The notes below the pieces were generated by a model that saw nothing but the letters and a program-made list of their open reading frames with translations, made no database searches and had not been told where the DNA came from. From Botrytis cinerea B05.10 (lineage: Eukaryota; Ascomycota; Leotiomycetes; Helotiales; Sclerotiniaceae): a stretch of DNA of 64,000 nt. The stretch covers positions 2,170,001 through 2,234,000 of the forward strand of contig NC_037314.1 of NCBI RefSeq assembly GCF_000143535.2. Reading direction: 5' to 3'. Both the position numbers and the translations under genes were made by a program. Below are positions 60,088-64,000 of the stretch, piece by piece. Position 1 is the first letter of the stretch. Every line of letters begins with the position of its first letter.

Positions 60088-62332
60088 CAATTCCGATTAC
60101 GAATATTCCTATGGATGAGTCCACCGCTCGAAGCGACGAGAAAGAAGCAAATGGCACCAGTCAACCCTTCACAAACGAGAAAGGCGTCGATGGACCACTC
60201 CTCTTAGCATTACTGATGGGAAACGTCAATAACAACGAACGGGCTAAGGCTCAATCCGCCTCGGATGCCATTTCTGATACCTTGAATCCTAACTATTGTG
60301 CTCTCGAGTTGAGCTCCACTGGAAATAACGATGAAGAAGGAATTGATAACGATCCATCCCCTATCGACGGCGAGGATGGACCACTTCTCCTGGCACTGGG
60401 TCCCAAGAAGACCCCTACAAAAGCATTCAGCGCTGTTCCTGACACACTGCATCCCAGGAATGTCACCTTGGAATTGAAGCCTGCATTGGTCGACAATGAA
60501 GTAGATGTCGATGAGTCATCTGTCGAGATTGGCAGTGACGGGCCACTTCTATTCGCACTCTTATTAAATAATCAGAACAACAACAATAACCCTAATCATC
60601 CAGCTAACAACGCAAATGATCCAGTTTCGGATACTTTGGATCCCAAGAGTGTCACCTTGGAATTGAAGCCTGCATTGGTCGACAATGAAGTAGATATCGA
60701 TGAGCCATCTGCCGAGATTGGTAGTGATGGACCACTTCTATTCGCACTCATGTTACATAATCAAAACAACAACAACGTAGTCCCAAATAAACCACCTAAC
60801 AACAACAACAACAACGAAAATAATCCAGCTTCGGATACTTTGGATCCCAGAGGCTTTACTCTTGAGTTAAAAACTCCTGTGGACACCCCTCAAGACATTA
60901 GTGCGAACGATACTGATCAATTCATCAGCGAGGGTGATGGTCCCCTCCTTTTAACGATGCTGCTTGCAAATCAGAACCAGAACAATGGCAACGCGGTTAA
61001 CAAAGCTGCGGAGAAAGCGATTGCCGATACCTTGGATCCCAGTGATACTATCACCGAAGCTATCTCAGACGTTTTGGAAATGAAGACTCGACTGCTTGAG
61101 TTGAAATCTGATACTATCACCGAGGCTATCCCAGACGTTTTGGAGATGAAGACTCAACTGCTCGAGTTACACTCGCCTGGAAATTACGACGCTAATAGCA
61201 TCCCCGTCATTCTGAAGGCGAACTCTCAAGCTCAAAAGGCTCAGATACTAGCAATGATTCAACGTCGTTCAATTTCAGTATCCATAGCTTCAAATGATAC
61301 TAAAGGGAATTACGCAAACCTAACACTTGACAGAGCGCAAGTCAGCGCTGCCAATTTGCAATCCGCGTCCAGCGTTGCTCTTAACGAGGCCCAAAATGGT
61401 AAATTGAGCGACGAGCAACTGCAGTTTTGGAGAGAAAATGGATATCTCGTCATTCCAGACATACTATCAGACAGCCAAAAAAACCACTTGCTTAAGACTG
61501 TGCATGAAGCGGCACAAGTACTTGCTGGCGGTGGCGAGAGGGTACAAAAACATTCCTATCTCCCGGGACAGGAATCCTACGTGAGTCCTGTGGGCCGAGC
61601 GATCGCCACATTGAGTGAACGTAAGTTGCACATCCCCCAATCAGTGCCGTACAATACTAACCTCGAATTTCCCATCAAGATGGCTTCAATCCCAACGTCG
61701 AACCCCTAAAACGTATTCAGCGTATCGGCTGCGGTATCCACCGCGTCATGCCCCCCTTCCGAAAAGCCATCCTCAGTCCCTTCCACTCCACACTCGCCAA
61801 GTCCCTCGGCTACAAAGAGCCACGTATATACCAAAGTCTGATCATCGTGAAAGCCGCCGAGGTCGGCGCTCGCGTGGTTGCTCACCAAGATGGCTGTTCG
61901 GGATTCACAAATCCATCGAGTTGTACGACTTTCTGGTATGCGCTTGAGGATTGCTCGACAGAGAATGGATGTTTGGCGGTCGCGCCGGGTAGTCATCGTG
62001 TACAACCCATCACGAGACGTTGCATAAAAAACGCAACTGGACAGCCGGTATTTACTGATTTGGAAGAGCCGATTTATGCGAACATTGAGGGGGTGGATGA
62101 TTCGACTCTGCCAAAGAAGAATGAGAAGGGAGAGTTTGAATATAAGAAGTTGGAGGTGAAAGCAGGAACTTTGATATTGATGCATGGTAATTTGATGCAT
62201 AGAAGTGAAGCGAATAAAAGTAGTAAGAGTCGTGTTGCGTTTAACTTTGGGGTTGTGGAGGGTGAACACGGGTGGCTAGAAGATAATTATCTTCAGCCTT
62301 ATGAAGGAACAACGGAGTTTGAGAAATTGTAA
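60084..62332 (+). CDS. Phytanoyl-CoA dioxygenase-like protein with repeat-built N-terminal extension
   Basis: Fe(II)/2-oxoglutarate-dependent oxygenase of the PhyH family. Exons 60084-61620 and 61680-62332 give 729 residues (donor GTAAGT, branch CTAAC, acceptor TCAAG). The PhyH domain starts near residue 440 (LSDEQLQFWRENGYLVIPDIL). It has the metal triad H581-x-D583 (VVAHQDGCSGF) and H686 (HGNLMHRSEAN), with the 2-oxoglutarate Arg in SRVAFNF, so it should be active. Residues 1-350 are a chain of acidic, Asn-rich units, each with DGPLLLALL, an Asn/Gln run, SDTLDP and LELK; residues 345-375 hold two DTITEAI.DVLEMKT units. The extension is in the same uninterrupted exon as the start of the enzyme domain. 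The substrate is unknown; the family also covers fungal secondary-metabolite enzymes. Confidence 0.88.
60462..60839 (+). repeat. 189-bp coding tandem repeat in the PhyH extension
   Basis: Two near-identical units of about 189 bp (from about 60462 and 60651) encode VTLELKPALVDNEVD...SDGPLLFAL...SDTLDP. More diverged units flank them on both sides (60180-60460 and 60840-61060). A shorter 63-bp duplication (DTITEAI..) is at about 61044-61170. Confidence 0.85.
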
Positions 62333-62650
62333 AGCAGTTGCATGAATTCAATCTTATGTTTTGTCCTTTGTATGAAAGCTGATAGCAAATGAGTTTGAAT
62401 CAAATCAAGACAATCGTTTCACTAACTTTAGTTTTTTTATTTTAAAAAAAAACGATATAAAAAAAGAACAAAAGCGCGTGAAGCTTTCAAGGTGCTTTTA
62501 GGCAGGTATGTGTGAACAGATATAACGTAAAATTTATACATGAATTGCAATAACGCTATCAAGAACTATGTGGATATATATACAAAGAAATGGTTTCTCT
62601 TCCTTCCCCCTCTATTCTTTCTATCAGAACGCCAGAGTTTATACACTACT
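62333..62650. other. Convergent 3' flanks of PhyH and GMC genes
   Basis: 318 bp of A/T-rich DNA with poly-A/T runs (about 62432-62466); no gene. Confidence 0.6.
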
Positions 62651-64000
62651 CTATTCATCAAGCTCATAACCGAATGGGCAGGTATCATCGTCATCATCGC
62701 CAGAGGAAGCGCTAGCAGCTGCCGAGGAAGCAGATGTAGTAGCACCCGAAACAGCGGATGCAGATGCAGCGGCGCTTGAAACTGCTGGAGCTGAAGCAAC
62801 ACTGCTTCCCGAGGAAGCTGAAGATGAAGCGGTGGTGGAGGCAGCAGAGATAGTCTCTCCAGCCAATGCCAAAATTTTCTGTGCGGCTTGCTCAGCAGCA
62901 ACCATGATAATAGCTTGAGTGTTACCAGTTGGCATATCAGGGTGAATAGAAGCATCCACGACGAACAAGTTATCGGTTCCCCAAACTTGGGTGTTGGTAT
63001 CGACAACTGAAGTTCCATCGTTGGTCTCACCCATAATAGCAGTACCAGTGTAATGATCACCGGTAACATAAGTACCAGAAGAGACCAAAGAAGAACCGGT
63101 AATTGTGCTATCGGATGGTGTAAGCATGGTGCTGTTCTTGGCGGCATTGAGGAAGTAGTCAATCATGGTCTCCATGGCAGATTGATCGTCTGCGGTGTTC
63201 ATCCATGGGTTAGTGGTGAATTCTGTGGCACCGGAGCTGGTAATACCAAGAACACCACTAGATGTTAAACCATGGGTAAGGTAGAGCTTGATGCGGACTT
63301 GACCAGCAGCGGGGGAGTTGCAGGTTCCTTGGAAGTATTTGGTTCCGCTGGTGGTGTTAAGGGAAGTCCAGAAGTTTAATCTTTGACCAGATTGAACAAG
63401 GGGTCCGGTTTGTTGGGCGAAGAGATCAATGTTGGCAGTACTTGGGGAGGTGAAATCAGTTGACACCATCGAGGTGGAGTTGCTAGCCATGGCACCGGTA
63501 ACGTTGAAAGTAAGGGTGAAGATTGGGTGGTCCTTGAGGTTCTTTCCGACTGGAAGGTTAATCCAGTCAGATTCAGCTGGGAGGGTAACACAGCTGCTTC
63601 CATTCTTCACAGTGGTGATTTGATCAGTTGGACCAATTCCACTGTTGATCAAGATACGAGGAGTAGACATGGCTCCACTGGCAAGAATAAGCTTACCACC
63701 TGCATTGAGGTTGATGATTTGACGAACACCGGTGCTAGTGTTTTCAACTTCAACACCGGAGAATGTGGTACTGTTGGTGGTGCTTCGGATACCTCTTACA
63801 ACCTTAGTATTCAATTGGGCTTTGAAGTTGTTCATGGCAGTAGCGAGAGGATAGTAAGACTTGACTGGACCAGCACGAAGACCATCTTGGATATCCCATG
63901 GTGGATGAGAGTAAGCTAGAGTCTTCGAGTTTGGTGATTTGATAGCATCAACTTCAGACCATCCAAGGTTACCCAAGAATGAAGATAGAATGTTCCATAC
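62651..64000 (-). CDS. GMC oxidoreductase (cellobiose-dehydrogenase-like flavoprotein), C-terminal part
   Basis: FAD-dependent glucose-methanol-choline oxidoreductase; open to the window edge, 449 residues seen, with the N-terminal FAD-binding Rossmann part beyond 64000. Visible family features: GGKLILASGAMSTPRILINSGIGP (GMC signature 2), NLPVGKNLKDHP, and the C-terminal active-site region GDHYTGTAIMG...NLFVVDASIHPDMPTGN (catalytic His and following Asn/His). Many N-x-S/T sites suggest a secreted enzyme; the signal peptide would be off-window. After the catalytic domain comes a Ser/Ala linker of about 55 residues and a short acidic tail DDDDDTCPFGYELDE. The Ser/Ala linker resembles those in front of carbohydrate-binding modules, but only the tail follows. 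Lignocellulose- or sugar-oxidising roles are typical of the family; the substrate is unknown. Confidence 0.88.
   Translation of the reverse strand, partial: VWNILSSFLGNLGWSEVDAIKSPNSKTLAYSHPPWDIQDGLRAGPVKSYYPLATAMNNFKAQLNTKVVRGIRSTTNSTTFSGVEVENTSTGVRQIINLNAGGKLILASGAMSTPRILINSGIGPTDQITTVKNGSSCVTLPAESDWINLPVGKNLKDHPIFTLTFNVTGAMASNSTSMVSTDFTSPSTANIDLFAQQTGPLVQSGQRLNFWTSLNTTSGTKYFQGTCNSPAAGQVRIKLYLTHGLTSSGVLGITSSGATEFTTNPWMNTADDQSAMETMIDYFLNAAKNSTMLTPSDSTITGSSLVSSGTYVTGDHYTGTAIMGETNDGTSVVDTNTQVWGTDNLFVVDASIHPDMPTGNTQAIIMVAAEQAAQKILALAGETISAASTTASSSASSGSSVASAPAVSSAAASASAVSGATTSASSAAASASSGDDDDDTCPFGYELDE

Noticed and set aside
58670..62332. Secondary-metabolite cluster (SnoaL-like plus PhyH plus GMC)
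   Set aside because: No synthase, terpene cyclase or cluster regulator is visible in the window; the genes on the far side are outside it.

Overview
The window is fungal nuclear DNA. Genes carry short spliceosomal introns of about 45-110 nt with GTANGT-type donors and CTAAC/CTGAC branch sites, and intergenic DNA is full of microsatellites. Gene content and protein wording (RPC34, ENT3, MSB1, HRT3, MTM1, cyclophilin, an NACHT-TPR receptor, a HET protein) point to a filamentous ascomycete. I infer Leotiomycetes, probably a Botrytis/Sclerotinia relative; that placement comes from memory of such genomes, not from a search.

Layout. 1-7 kb: conserved housekeeping genes, namely RNA polymerase III subunit RPC34, a dual-start cyclophilin A on the minus strand, and the epsin ENT3. 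8-19 kb: accessory genes, namely an NLR-like NACHT-TPR protein, a serine-esterase/ankyrin protein and a membrane kelch-repeat protein. 19-35 kb: AT-rich, gene-poor DNA holding a dispersed tandem family of unrecognised proteins (three intact copies and one broken copy, all beginning M[GP]N-[KRN]-N-[NT]-[RH]-G-like), an intron-containing tRNA-Val(CAC) gene and a HET-domain gene. 35-48 kb: the large polarity protein MSB1 between two long low-complexity, pyrimidine-rich intergenic tracts. 48-55 kb: housekeeping again, namely formyltetrahydrofolate deformylase, F-box protein HRT3, mitochondrial carrier MTM1 and uracil-DNA glycosylase. 55-58 kb: two adjacent broken metal/cation transporter genes (a CaCA-type exchanger and an NRAMP). 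58-64 kb: a small NTF2/SnoaL-like protein, a phytanoyl-CoA dioxygenase-like protein with a long repeat-built N-terminal extension, and the C-terminal part of a secreted-type GMC oxidoreductase that runs off the right edge.

How genes may relate. The NACHT-TPR, esterase-ANK and HET genes within 27 kb have architectures tied in other fungi to non-self recognition and regulated cell death, so the 8-35 kb block looks like an accessory recognition island inside conserved synteny. The best candidates for something undescribed are the NNRG paralog array (20.5-26.1 kb) and the DGPLLLALL-repeat/PhyH protein (60.1-62.3 kb), whose leader also carries a spliced upstream ORF ending on the main start codon. 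All exon joins were worked out by hand from splice signals and reading-frame continuity; there is no transcript evidence.
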